From positions 37,176,283 through 37,240,282 of the forward strand of contig OU612066.1 in NCBI GenBank assembly GCA_914767715.1: a DNA stretch of 64,000 nucleotides, written 5' to 3'. The notes below the pieces were generated by a model, which searched no databases, was not told the origin of the DNA, and saw nothing but the letters and a program-made list of their open reading frames with translations. The DNA comes from Membranipora membranacea. Its lineage: Eukaryota; Bryozoa; Gymnolaemata; Cheilostomatida; Membraniporidae. Shown here piece after piece: positions 24,065-36,229 of the stretch. Position numbers and translations under genes: made by a program. Each line of letters opens with the position of its first letter. Position 1 is the stretch's first letter.

Positions 24065-24519
24065 ATGTGCCGGTGGAGTGTGCTCATTCTACTCCTTGTA
24101 CAACTCAAGTATGGATTTGGGATATACAGTCCCCAAACCGATGAAAGCAGAATCACTAGAATGGAAAGAATGCTTAGTGATATATCTGCAAGGCTGGAGG
24201 TATTACAGGAAAAAGTGAATAGGATAGAGAAGGGCTCTGAACAGGATACACTCGCCACGGTAAGCAAAGCAAAGCTAAGGAACTTAACAAACATAACACA
24301 ATGTTGACAATGACCTGTACTAAGGTGGATGCATAGGAAACGTTTTATAATAGAGACATCTTCAGCCACTGAGAGCCATAACCCAGTGTGAATGTGTACT
24401 GTTATAAAGGCTGGGACTTCAGCTGCAGTGACAAGGTATATTAAGAATCAAAGAGGGTCGTGTAAAATTTATCAAATGTGATACTTGTATGTATGTATGT
24501 ATGTATGTATGTATGTATG

Positions 24520-24553
<34 letters not shown>

Positions 24554-27500
24554 TGTATGTATGTATGTATGTATGTATGTATGTATGTATGTATGTATGT
24601 ATGTATGTATGTATGTATGTATGTATGTATGTATGTATGTATGTATGTATGTATGTTTTATTATTTCCTCCTAAAATCATTATGAAATGATGCACCGGAG
24701 AGAATTCCACTATAAAAAATTGTTCTAATAAAATGCAAAAATAAAAATTTACAAGGTTATTCATTCAGTAATTAAAATAAAACTCTAAAATTTACCATAC
24801 TTATAGAAAAATGATCTCATCAATTTCGCTGTTCGACAAACAGGCATATTTGTTGACAAGGAAACTCGTGTTCGCCTGCCGGTCTTATAAGTTATTAGCT
24901 CTCTGAGCGGATGACCAGGGTTATTATCGATCTTGCTCATTAGCCTTCTGGTAATGTCATCTATGACTGATACCACAGGCTGAAGATTATGATTACCAAT
25001 TGCCTCATTATAGCTGATATCAGGATTCACGATCTTTAACGCACGATGCTCGATCTGAGTGATGCGTTGCTGATGATGACCACTGATAATAGTACCCCAT
25101 ACTGGACAGGCGTAGGTGAGAAGCGAGCGTATGTTTGAGGTGTAGTATAGGAGAAGGCCTGATGAGTTCAGACCGAGTCTCTTTAGTTCCCTCATGGCAT
25201 ATAGGCGACTCGCGAGGCTATTGCACATGTTGTCGATGTGATGCGAGAAGGTCAGCCTACTGTCGATGGTAACTCCCAATAGTTTGGCAGTTGTAGAGCT
25301 TGCTAGCAAGTGACCATCCATGTAAAATTGCGGAATATATTTAGGCTCGGATAGGGTGAGATGGAGAATTTTGGTCTTGGACGCATTCACCAGCATATTG
25401 TTTTCTGAGGCCCAGTCGGTGATGTGATTGAGTTCGTCTTGGAGGCATACTATGTTTGATTGATCTTTCTTCTTCAAACACGAGTATAAAGTCAGATCAT
25501 CGGCATACTTGACTAGCTTACATTGATCAGAGGAGACCCTCAAGTCATCTATATAAACTAGCCACTACCACGGACCGAGTTTAGTTCTCTGTGGCGCTCC
25601 CATTGTAATAGTAGAATACGTAGATTGTTCCTGCTGGAACTTCACGCAGCTACGACAGTCAGATAGGAAGTTGTCTATCAGATGGATGAGACCAGGATTA
25701 GTATCAAGTGCCTGAAGCTTTTTGATCAATAGATTCGGGTCCATACGATCCAAAGCTTTCGACATGTCTATGAATGCAGCAGTAATGTGGCTGATATGGC
25801 GGCTATCCAGGCTCTTGCATCAGTCACTTGGTATAAAAATGCAAGCGAGTTATAACATCAATTATGTTCGGTGCCTTTTATTATAGAAATCCCACGCATG
25901 CTGCCGGTTTAAACAACTCCGGATCAGTCTTCAGGTTACTAAATATATAATTAAATTGTAATTGACCAATATTGATGAGAAGTAAACTCAGTAAAAAAGA
26001 AGCAACGTGAGGGTTTGTACTGTTATGAGATTTATTTGATAAATGAGCAACTGACTTCTGAATCCAACATCTCAGAATGATGTGACTATTTATGCATATC
26101 ACAATGCTACACTGACCACCCAAACTGATTTTTATATCACAATTGGTATCTCAATGATAGTTGTGAGGGACAGTTAATACTTCATGGGTCGAATGTAGCT
26201 AAGTTGCTAATGGCAACACACCGACTGGGGAGAAGTTTGATGTCTAATAGCAGAAAGAACAGAACTGGGCTGTTTTAATGATGATCAATTGTTATAAAGC
26301 ATACTCAGAAGTTGGGGAAATTTCCTAGCCCGAACTTATTTAGATATCACTATGATTGAACGTGAGACCTTTCAGCCTGTGAATTCTATTACAGATGGGC
26401 TTTAATCTACTACTGACTTGTCTTTCTAATTGGCCCAAAATGCGCCACCATGTCGAAAACATTGAGGTGTTATTGGTCTTAGCCCAAGAATTTCCAAAGG
26501 CTCATATTGCAAGACAATTATATAAAGTCAGCTAAATCCATAGCTGTGTTTGATAGTTTTCTATTTTAAGTGAGTTATTTTTCTGATTTTGATTAATTTG
26601 AATAATCAAACACAAAATCAGTAAATTATTTGAATCCCGCATTGAGGACAGGATGATTTGTCAGCGATGATCATACAATGTTCAAAGGTGTTCTCTGAAA
26701 TGATCATCACTTGTGATTAGTATTAACAACGTATGACAGAAGTGGCCTTTTGAGTTTGAGTATTTTGACATAAAGGACTCTTGGTATTGCTACTTTCAGG
26801 CGATGCACCAATTCATAGCAGCCTGCTGTGTTGTTATTTCCAGAGGGGGGAATAACGAACTTGTTGGTGGTGGTGCGCAGTAAGTCAGCTTGTCCATGGT
26901 CAATGTGGTCAATAGATGGTGATCAGTAGTAAAAAACCTTCTGTAGATACATCTTTACAAATTGTTTACGAAATGTTGTCTATGTTTTAGGATTTCAGGG
27001 AGGATGTTGTACGCAGGGTCAAGCGCCAGGCTGTTGAAGAGACTGATAACGAACTGGTTGAGCTAGCAGGGATTCTCAGGAATATCTCAGTGAATGGTAT
27101 AGTTCTAACATATTTCAAACCAAATCTTATTATCTCTTATCTACTATCTTTTTTTATCTATGGTTGAGTCACAGAAAAATCACATGTGTCAAGTGCACCA
27201 TGAGGCCTGTAATTTGAATGAAACTGGTTGCTAACAGCTCAATATTTCGCACATTAACAATTGTGTAGTATCTTATTATCTCTCATCTACTATCTTTATA
27301 TCTATGGTTGAGTCACAGATAAATCACAATATGTATCATGTGCATCATCTGTGGACTGAGCCGTGAGGGCTGTAATTTGAATGAAACTGGATGCTTACAG
27401 AGCAATGTTTTGCGCATTAACAATTTTATAGTAGCTTGCTTGTTCTGTAACTGTTCTATACAAATAATTGCTAGTTGATTCTTTGTTCTAATTTAAAATT

Positions 27501-30500
27501 AAATTTAAATTAATAGCAATGTCTGAAGTATTCCTTAAGCTATGGCTACATGACACGATTTTTACATCGATTTGGGGTCACGAGTGGTTAATCGGTGGAT
27601 CTGCACGAGTGATTACTCGTGTTAAGTGGACATCGTACTTGTTGGTCTTTTGCCCGAGTGATCTGGACGATCCTCTATGCTGATTGGTTGTTGATTGCTT
27701 GCTTCAATAATTACGCGGTTAAACACGCCATCTATCAAATTGTGACAGGCTATCAAAAATGGAGGAGTTGATAATATCTGTAGTAAAATCACATCCTCCT
27801 ATTTATGATAAAAAAGACCATAACTACAAAGATAGGAGTGGTGCTGTAGTGAAAATATGGAAGGTAATAGCTGTATCACTTGGAAATGGAAGCTGTCCTG
27901 ACATGACATCCATAGTATAGCATAGGAAAATCAATTTTACAGAAGAAATTTTATTTGGTGAAGGTTCAAAGTGACAAAGACCCGGATTTAATATGACATC
28001 TATATCCGGTCATTTGTTAACACGCCCATTAAATATCATTGGTCAATCGATTGAACTGAGGGAGTTCATTGGTCAATCTAGGCACCTGATTTATTACCCC
28101 ACTATGACTCACTAGACCATCAAGTACTAACTCATAGGCCTGTGTAGCAGTGTGAGATCGGCCGAGCATGTCTAGACATGCCATCGGCCTGTGATTACAT
28201 TGTTACGTGGAGCTACAGCTTTAAACTCATACAACCTACTACCTGTCATAAGATATGAGAAGCGGCAAATCAAATAATATTGGACCTTCTCATTTCAGAA
28301 GTTGAAAAGTTTCACATTACCACCACATGTTGAAATAAATACCACAAAGTGTGTTATGTTTTACTTTGTTTTGTTTCAGGCTTTGTCACATTTCTTCGAG
28401 GGAAGGATGGGAATGATGGGGCTAGAGGTGAGTAGTTATAAAGATAGTCGAACAAAAGGTGTAAAAAAGTCTATTTAGATCAGTTTGAATTCTAAAACAA
28501 AGCAATACCGATTTTGTAAGATTGAGGCAGGTTTTGGATACATATTTTTGAGTAGAAGCTGTTCAAAATCCCAATCGCAACCATTGGAACACATCACTTG
28601 GTATGGTTAACACCGTTGCTATTGCCAAATAACTAAATTAGAAATCGTTCATTAACAGAAAATATTTCTTCCTTTTTTCAAAAGAGTGTTTCAACTTTGC
28701 AATCTGTATTTTCTGCATATTTTGAAGGGTCACCAGGAATACCAGGTGCACAGGGGGCACCAGGCACCTGTTCTCCGTCCGATTGTCAAGGTAAGATTTT
28801 CTTCATTACTCTTTTCTCTTGTGAGCAAATTCATGGCGCATTGCAAGTTTGTTTACGATCATCAGTGATCCCCATGTCAGTACATATTGCAGTAAAATTT
28901 ATCTTATACCGTGTTATAACAACTAGACATTTCATCATTTTAGCACCAGCGCCTTACATGACATATTGGAGCCAGGAGAACATTGACAACTACTTACTGA
29001 AGACAAATCTGCCAGCTATGACTGAGTTCACTGCTTGTTTCTACTATGCTCCGAATCACCTGACACCCCCTAATATAAACAGACCTGAAACTGAAATGCA
29101 AACACTAATCAGCATAGCTTCATCAGGTGTGCGACTGATGCCTTTTTGTTCTAAAGTCATCCTTAGGAAACTAGAATGTAGCATTATCATCAAATCTGAC
29201 CATCAATTTTTTTTATTGATTAAGTCCTTCGAACTCCAGGCAGAGAATCACCTTACAAGATTATTTTTTTCAAGAATGAAAACCTGGTGATAACACTGAG
29301 CCTAAAATCACCAAAGCTCACAAAACTTACATTTTGAAGTGGATCAATCACCCCAAGCCCTGCCTTCAAATGAGATTTTACTGAAAACATTTGGTTTTAC
29401 AATGCAAACCCCACCTTTTGCTAACCTATCCAAAAATTTCTTTGTTTCAGCTAATACCAATGCACTGCTACTGGTTATTCGTGAGTCTGGAAACCAACAG
29501 CGCCTTGGGTTTGTCAATGAGCTCCAAAATAACAGATTTACAGAACAACTTCATGCTTTCTTAGCTCCTCATAGACACTGCTTTGTATGGAAGACAGGGC
29601 ATTATCTGAAAGTAAGTGTGGATACGCTGTGGATGTACAAAACATGTAGAAAACATCTACACACAAATGTTGATAATTTGTAAAAATTTGTCTCTTTAGG
29701 TTTAAAAGATTTCGCAATAGCTGAGATGTGGGTGGGGATATTTATGCACACGGCTCAGTGATTAGAATTAAAGCAGCCTGACAATAAACTAGCTCCTTAC
29801 TCATAATTACATTTGGAATCGGAATCTTTAAAATCAATATTTTGATCCTTAGAAAATTGATGTTTATGTTTCAAAACTGTTGACCACATTTGAGTCATCA
29901 AACTAATTACACAGCGCAAACATAAATATTGTTTTTCAAGAGCCCTTTTTGGTTGTCGAAGGCATCTAACTGAATTTGTGCTTTAAAATCTGACCGTCGA
30001 GAATAAAATATATTTATTCTGCTTTTTGTAGTGGTTCCATGACATGAATTCCGCTGGTGTTCTAGAGTTATCTGCACAGGGGGCAGACACAGGGAAGCAG
30101 AAAATCCCTGCTGGCAGCGCACTGGTCTTACTCAATGATCAGGATACTGTGGGTATGTGCTTAATATCAGGGCCAGCAATACATTGTAGCTTAGAAGAAG
30201 TGTATGGATGCCAAAAGAAGTCCCACAATTCAGTTCCATTTATATCTTAAAGAGTTTAGGGACACTCAAAATTACCTAAGACAATGTCATCTCATTATTC
30301 TATCTCATTATTCTACCAAGCAATCAGCTACCAATCACTATGTTTCCATGTGTTGATGTGACGTCGGTCTTAGAGCAAATCGATACGTGGGATTAGGAAT
30401 TAGGATAACTTCCGAATGCATTGGTACGCATTTCTTCATTCGAATACAGGAACCGTTTTGATTTGCAACATTGGTATGATGGGACCTAGATGAATGGATA

Positions 30501-31235
30501 GCGTGCTTAGGACAATAAGTTTTATTTGGGAGGTCCTGGTACATGTCCCGACCGCATCAGTTCTTTTTTTATGTTTTTTCATCATGGAAATCATTAGCAT
30601 TTATCATTTGACCATTAGAAGCATGGAACCATAGTGATTAGTGGATTATGTGTTTGCAAAACAATAAACCCTCTGGGTAAGACACAGGGGAGACAACATA
30701 CTCTAGACTCTTTGAGACCCTCGTTTAAATCATTCACAAATGCCATGGTACAAAGTTAGGATAGGTTTGGGTATAGGATTGCTCTGATATGAACAGTGAT
30801 TGTGTATTGCTTTCCGTCTCTCCTTAACCACGAGGCTGCACATTTACTCGTAATTGATATTTTGTGAACTTTCAAAGTGAGCAGTGTTGTTGCCGTAATT
30901 TGATTGCCTTTGGGCATGAGACTTTTCTCATAAAGTAATGAATATTTCCTTTGCCTCAGATAAAGTTCAAGTGACAATACATGACGATTACAAATCCTTC
31001 ATTAGGTTGATAACTCTAAACCTTTTATATGACAGGTGGAAACCTGCAGAGAGTCCAAATGATAGCAGGGAACATCGCTGATTTTCAGATGTGGGACCGA
31101 GCTTTCTCTAATGAGGAAGTCAGAACTCTTGGATGTAAGGAGAAAGGAAACGTTGTTTCTTTTGAGGATTTTGACACAGTTGGTACACAAAACTTCCAGC
31201 AAGGAGGAAATTTCCAATGCAGTCCTAGACAGTGA
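24065..31235 (+). CDS. Secreted coiled-coil/collagen/pentraxin-like protein, copy 1
   Basis: Eight exons: 24065-24259, 26991-27096, 28380-28427, 28728-28790, 28944-29126, 29451-29611, 30032-30152 and 31036-31235 (1,077 nt, 358 aa). Order: signal peptide (MCRWSVLILLLVQLKYGFG), a heptad-like coiled coil (about residues 25-55), a furin-type site RVKR followed by Gln, a short interrupted collagen stretch (GKDGNDGARG, then GSPGIPGAQGAPG), a two-Cys hinge (TCSPSDC), then about 225 residues of pentraxin-like fold. Pentraxin marks are FTACFYYAP, HRHCFVWKTG (compare H-x-C-x-S/T-W-x-S/T), LLNDQDTVGG (calcium-loop type) and GNIADFQMWDRAFSNEEV. Pentraxins are secreted, usually calcium-dependent, oligomeric recognition proteins. 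The ATG directly follows an acceptor-like TTTCAG, so an untranslated 5' exon is likely. A poly(A) signal lies at 31264. Ligand unknown. Confidence 0.85.
24487..24656 (+). repeat. (GTAT)n microsatellite, tail of a minus-strand LINE
   Basis: About 42 units, with one ATAT interruption near 24522. On the minus strand it reads (ACAT)n and lies at the 3' end of the LINE at 24657-25860, so it is best read as that element's tail. It produces spurious Tyr-Val-Cys-Met repeat frames. Confidence 0.9.
24657..25860 (-). pseudogene. 5'-truncated CR1/L2-like LINE in pentraxin copy 1 intron 1
   Basis: Minus-strand reverse-transcriptase fragment. From high to low coordinates: AAFIDMSKALDRMD, the palm motif GAPQRTKLGPW, an in-frame TAG near 25562, then KLVKYADDLTLYSC with the catalytic Y-A-D-D, KTKILHLTL, KLLGVTID and the C-terminal LTYACPVWG and RALKIV region. 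The endonuclease and 5' end are missing and the stop breaks the palm, so it is dead. The 3' flank runs straight into (ACAT)n. Pentraxin copy 2 lacks it in intron 1. Confidence 0.85.
27140..27440 (+). repeat. Tandem duplication of about 150 bp in intron 2 of pentraxin copy 1
   Basis: TATGGTTGAGTCACAGA, GCTGTAATTTGAATGAAACT and neighbouring words occur twice. The equivalent intron in copy 2 (40098-40534) has the unit once. Confidence 0.75.
27539..28220. mobile_element. PIF/Harbinger-like element in pentraxin copy 1 intron 2
   Basis: Flanked by TTAA at 27535-27538 and 28221-28224. The empty site in copy 2 reads CCTTAAACTC with a single TTAA, which fixes both boundaries. The left end is GCTATGGCTACATGACACGA and the right end, complemented, is AGCTGTAGCTCCACGTAAC. 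The terminal GGCTACA-GACACGATTTTT style and the internal MADF-like frame point to PIF/Harbinger (TWA targets); TTAA alone would also fit piggyBac. Confidence 0.72.
27759..27920 (+). CDS. MADF/Myb-SANT-like fragment in the Harbinger-like element
   Basis: A 53-codon frame starting MEELIISVVKSHPPIYDKKD, with later Tyr-Lys-Asp and KIWKVIAVSL. The pattern L-I-x-x-V-x-x-x-P-x-x-Y-D then Y-K then W-x-x-I-A-x-x-L is that of the MADF (Myb/SANT-like) DNA-binding domain, whose partner ORF is known from PIF/Harbinger transposons. The frame stops shortly after the first helix pair, so it is truncated and probably inactive. Confidence 0.55.
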   Translation: MEELIISVVKSHPPIYDKKDHNYKDRSGAVVKIWKVIAVSLGNGSCPDMTSIV

Positions 31236-31263
31236 AAGACACTCCTACTATGAAAATGTGATT

Positions 31264-31269
31264 AATAAA
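31264..31269 (+). terminator. Poly(A) signal of collagen-pentraxin copy 1
   Basis: AATAAA begins 29 bp after the stop codon, implying a very short 3' UTR. Confidence 0.6.
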
Positions 31270-32879
31270 GAGTTGAATACTTAGCTGCCAATAACTAACA
31301 ACTTGGGTGTGTCAAATCTCTGTAGAATCGATTGTTAGATTTACTTTTAGCATTTAATTGGCCGGAATCATCCTGTTTGGTTATATTGAATTTTATGTCC
31401 AGATACTAATATGAGTTGAAACCATATACCGTACCATATCCTATTGCATTTCATTGTGTTTTATGATTTGCTACACAAATAATAAATACATGCACTTAGA
31501 GCTACGAGGACCATATATTTTAAAGTACACATGGATGTGCTGCGTCATTCATGTAAAAGCCACCAATATTAGTTCACGGAAAGCATGTTTCGATTTGAAG
31601 AATTAACTAATACCATATGGACCTGAACTGGGGCCTGAAGATGATGTGACTCTCTTTAGTTCTTGTAGTAGATTTAGGGTTACCAATCATCACTCAATTG
31701 AAAGCTACGTCCGCAATGAGTGTTACATAAAATTATACAGATCCTTTGAGGAGGGAGTTTGAGGTTTATAGACTTGTAAGTTGTGTACTCCTTCCTTGTC
31801 CTTGTCGTGTATGACCAGGTCACAGTTTTAGTAAATATGGAAATGGTAAGCAATAAGTAATTCAGCTGGCTATTGCCAGATGCTAAATCTGAAACGGGGG
31901 TGTGGCTTGAACAAAAAATAAATCTCATCATAAATGCCTTTTCAACTCTAGTCTCAAAAACAAGAATGTCCAGCTCTCAACCTCTGCCCTTTTTGCTTTT
32001 ATTGGCACTGGCACTCTTTTATCCAACCATTCCCAATGTTTGAATGTTGGTTAGTAGAATGTCACCATAATCACACCATAAATAGTTCGGTAGCTGCCAC
32101 TGCAAGTAGTGGCTAGAAATACTTGGATTGGATGGATTAGGTCTGGCAGTTGTTTCTGGTAGAGATTTTTGAAGTGAACACAATTGTGATAGTTTCCCTA
32201 ACATTATATCGCCTATTAAGCGGATAAATCCCAAATACGTTGCCGAAAAAATGGAAGGTGAACAAAAAATAGTGGAATAGTTTTTGAACGAGATCAAGTT
32301 GGAATTTTTTGTCATACAAGTTTTAATGGGTCTGCCTTTCCATGAATTTTTCTGCTCAACAAACTCTACCGGAAACAACTGTCTAATTTTATCCACCCAA
32401 TTTTCTAAGTGGATGTGAAAGATAGGAGAAAGCTGCCACTGGAATAATAATTTTTGAGCACTTTAACTAAGACAGATTATTGTCTAGATTGTGATATACA
32501 TTATCATGATCGCCAAATTATGGACTCAACCAAGTTTGCAATATTCACAGGTGATTGATCACTTATACAGGTATTGGTCAAAACTAGGTGTGAAGCATTT
32601 TTCTTTTGTAAATCCATTACTCATTCACAACCTCTGGATGGGACGAGAAACTAATTTCCCTTTATTTGTAACGAGGGCTCCATTGCTGACCATATCCATT
32701 GCTGCTGCACTCAATAGAGTTTAAGTCATAGTGATTGGACACGTTAGATGCTGCCATCACCTTCATACGGATAGGAAGGTTTCAGACTGCAAATTGTTTG
32801 TACAACAATGTAAGATATAGAAGGGGCTGACTATGGCAAAAAAAGACTTGTTGATATAAAGTTGTGAGGTCATTGAGAT
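31270..32879. other. Spacer between pentraxin copy 1 and the relic
   Basis: No supported gene. A 125-codon minus-strand frame near 32019-32396 has no recognisable domain. Confidence 0.4.
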
Positions 32880-33414
32880 CATTGAATAAGGAAACATAGG
32901 AAACCTTAGCATATCTAAAAAAAGCTGTTTCATTGTTGTCTTAGCTAGAATCACAGCAGCGCTTCCCTGTGTAGAGGTCTCAATATGATTCATATCACTT
33001 TTCAATGCTTTGATCATTTGAGAAAAGCGCAAAACAACATCCGGAAATGTAACGAACATACATATAAACACTTCTAACCCATATGATCATACAAGAAACT
33101 TCTCAATCATCCACAACTTGCATCTGCTGCATCTTCTTTTTCTTGTAAGACGACAGATGTTTGTGTTCTGTCAAAACACAAATACAACTATTCCCAAGGT
33201 GTATGTGACAAATAACCCTAGCTTTCATGCCCACATAACTCTCAACATTTCATATGACGAGTGGTTTGTGGGTTCAAAAGAAGAAGGTAGCAGGGAAAAG
33301 TATCAGATTATAAGATGTGATTTTTCCGATGAGGAAAGAGAAGTGTTTGATACCGTAGGTATACAGAAATTCCAGAAAGGAGGTAATATTAAATGCAGTG
33401 CCAGGCACACATAG
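32880..33414 (+). pseudogene. Relic third collagen-pentraxin copy
   Basis: The left part (32880-33060) matches the 5' regions of both intact copies (23630-23800 and 38480-38660), including CGCTTCCCTGTGTAGAGGTC. The right part is an open frame ending VFDTVGIQKFQKGGNIKC and a stop, which matches the last exon (FDTVGTQ-FQQG-NF-CSPR). The signal peptide, collagen and most pentraxin exons are gone. The intervening coding-like stretch (33180-33330) is not clearly related. It is a deletion remnant and not expected to make a pentraxin. Confidence 0.6.
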
Positions 33415-34372
33415 CACACACGACTATGTTACAAAAACCAACATGCATTCTAATTACCACCATAATTACTCATCAGTTGATGATGTTGCTGATGTTGGCC
33501 TCGTGAAATTGGTCTTTCCCTAGGCAATGCCTGTCCAACTCTCCGGACACAGTTTCATTAATATGAGTTGTCCAGGCTCCCAAATTTTCATATTTCTATT
33601 TGAATATAAATCTGCAGATGTCCAGTAACATACAAAGGGAGAACATTCCATTCCATTTTGCTTTGCAGGAATTCTATTAATTACCCTCTATTTTGACTGA
33701 CATTTTTAGATTTGAATCATTCTCCTAGATGGTTTGTGTAAATGAGAGAGGAGATAGGTTGAAATGGATCAGAATAAAATGAAATGGAACGAAACATATG
33801 AAATGGAATTGACTTCCATTGTCAAAATATTCCAGTGAAACAAAAACATTGAGGGGATGCTGTGAGGCAAAATGCGAGATACAAAAGAGCGGGTACGATT
33901 GTTCATTCTATGCTCCACCTATCCAAAAATATGATGGTTTCTTTAGCCTCCGGAACTTGGGCAATCTAGATCATTGGGCTTGTCAAGGATCTACCTTTAA
34001 AGCCATTCTAGTTCTTAAAATGTTGTGATTGGCTTGAAAGTCATCTATTGAAATTTGGCCTCACTGCAGGATGACATTCAGACATTGCAGATTCCCAAAG
34101 TTATGGCGAGTGGCGATTTAATGCAAAGCCATTCAAATGCAAAGATTCTGAGATAAATTATCAAATTAGGCCACAGTATTTAGCATCATCCCTGCCTTCC
34201 CTAGAACGACCTGTAATACATAAGAATTTCGTCTAATGAATACAAGATTCTAAGAAAAAGCACTAAAAGATTCAGTGTTGATAAGTTGGATGGCTACTGC
34301 TCTGATTTAGTTGATTAGAATATTGGAACGTGACTCGCCCAAACGATAGCGCCATATGTCAGTTAATCAATG
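33415..34372. other. Non-coding spacer
   Basis: Nothing supportable is seen. The region 33640-33800 is rich in AATGGAA-like words that give it a weakly repetitive look. Confidence 0.35.
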
Positions 34373-34813
34373 CTAGTCTAGTCTAGTCTAGTCTAGTCTA
34401 GTCTAGTCTAGTCTAGTCTAGTCTAGTCTAGTCTAGTCTAGTCTAGTCTAGTCTAGTCTAGTCTAGTCTAGTCTAGTCTAGTCTAGTCTAGTCTAGTCTA
34501 GTCTAGTCTAGTCTAGTCTAGTCTAGTCTAGTCTAGTCTAGTCTAGTCTAGTCTAGTCTAGTCTAGTCTAGTCTAGTCTAGTCTAGTCTAGTCTAGTCTA
34601 GTCTAGTCTAGTCTAGTCTAGTCTAGTCTAGTCTAGTCTAGTCTAGTCTAGTCTAGTCTAGTCTAGTCTAGTCTAGTCTAGTCTAGTCTAGTCTAGTCTA
34701 GTCTAGTCTAGTCTAGTCTAGTCTAGTCTAGTCTAGTCTAGTCTAGTCTAGTCTAGTCTAGTCTAGTCTAGTCTAGTCTAGTCTAGTCTAGTCTAGTCTA
34801 GTCTAGTCTAGTC
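34373..34813 (+). repeat. Perfect GTCTA pentanucleotide satellite
   Basis: About 441 bp and 88 units of GTCTA with no visible substitution. Every unit contains the palindrome CTAG. Single-copy sequence lies on both sides. Confidence 0.97.
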
Positions 34814-34819
34814 ATTTGG

Positions 34820-36100
34820 GTGAGGTAAGAGATTATCATAAGGCTTCTTAGCTGATTAAGCTATTTGAAGTAATTCAGATTTTTCTTACATGTGATGGTA
34901 GCCGGCACAAGACTGATATAGTACAGGCTTTGCAAATGAACTGGCTTTATTGCCCGTCAGCCCTCTTTTCAGCATCGGAGTTGAGCTGTTTTTTAATATG
35001 GATAGTCTGTGATGTGCTGCAGAGTTCATCTGCGCATATGGCAAAGAGTATTGGATTTGCAGGCTTTATAGACTTTAGTAGTGCATTCAATACCATTAAC
35101 AATTCTAAATTGAAAGAGACCCTGACTGAGTAATATGTGAATAACAACATAATCACATTGGTGTACAACTTCCTGACCGATCGTACACAACGAGTAAAGA
35201 CACACAGTGTTACATCTAGCGCAATAACTGTTTCGACTTGATGCCCTCAGGTGTATGTCCTATTCCCCCTTCTCTTCTCATTATATGTGGAGAGCATGTC
35301 AGTGTCCAGCCCAAATATGTATATCACCAAATACACAGATGACACCGTTATACTAGAACTGTGTGGTGATAAGATGCCTACTAATCTGCAGGCGGAGATA
35401 TGTAATGTTTCGACCTGGTGCGCAGATAAATCCTTACAAATCAACTTATCAAAGACGAACGAACTAGTCTTCTGTAATAAACGAGATAACCCTGATCCCA
35501 TACAACTTACTATAAATGACGAAGAAATAGAGAGAGTTAGCCAGTACAAATACCTCGGTACAACACTGGAAAGAGAATTCTCATTAGCCACCAACACATC
35601 GAAGCTTGTGGAGAAGGCCAACAAGAGATTATTCATCATGAAACAATTAGCCTACCTCAATGTCATCCCCACCACAATTCAGCTTGCTTAAACCACAATT
35701 ATAGAAAGTGTCCTATCTTTCCATATATCCATAATCTACGGCCGCTAAAATTAAGACGACATGAAACAGTACAACCAAACCATCACTGTAGCATGTCGTC
35801 ATAGCAATCACCAAATCTCCCGCACAAATATCAGCAAAGTATACAATAAAACTTTCTGCGTATGAAATGCTGTGGACTAGACACTATCAAAGACTTCGAA
35901 AAATTACCATCTGGCAGATACCGCATGCCAAAATACAGAGTAAATGCCAGGAAATCCTGCTTTAGATTGAACTGTGCATGATCGCTAAACTCAATCTCTT
36001 CATAACTAATTTTTACTTATTCTTAGTGATTTTTCATTGAGAAGTCTTATTTTTATAATGGAGCACTCCGAATAACAACCAATTTCATCATGAAGATTGA
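34820..36100 (+). pseudogene. Decayed CR1/L2-like LINE reverse transcriptase
   Basis: Plus-strand fragments in order: IGFAGFIDFSSAFNTINN, a stop, FLTDRTQRVK, a stop, VLFPLLFSLYVESM, KYTDDTVILELCG (catalytic Y-T-D-D), INLSKTNELVFCNKR, then EIERVSQYKYLGTTLEREFS and KANKRLFIMKQLAYLNV. This order is that of the CR1/L2 reverse-transcriptase palm and thumb. At least four stops or frame breaks make it inactive. The 3' end leads into a (CATA)n-like tail at 36101. Protein similarity to the 24.7-kb LINE is low, so it may be a different subfamily. Confidence 0.8.
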
Positions 36101-36229
36101 TACATACATACATACATACACACATACACACACGCATACACACACACACATACATACATACACGCATACATACACGCATGCATGCATACATATATGCATA
36201 CATACATACATACATGCATGCATACATAC
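36101..36229 (+). repeat. (CATA)n/(CACA)n microsatellite, probable LINE tail
   Basis: Degenerate CATA, CACA and GCATGCATA units, directly after the LINE at 34820-36100 and in the same sense as the ACAT tail of the other LINE. Confidence 0.85.

Larger units (their letters stand above)
21730..31270 (+). repeat. Tandem duplication unit A (collagen-pentraxin copy 1 with flanks)
   Basis: Aligns with 36410-42840 through upstream DNA (for example ATCTCTCATTACAACCCCTT), a LINE endonuclease remnant, the 5' region, all eight exons and much of the introns. Length differences are due to inserted LINE and DNA-transposon sequence. Confidence 0.8.

Noticed and set aside
24441-24764. Open frames with Tyr-Val-Cys-Met or Tyr-Ile-His-Thr repeats
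   Set aside because: Translation of the GTAT microsatellite; no coding evidence outside it.
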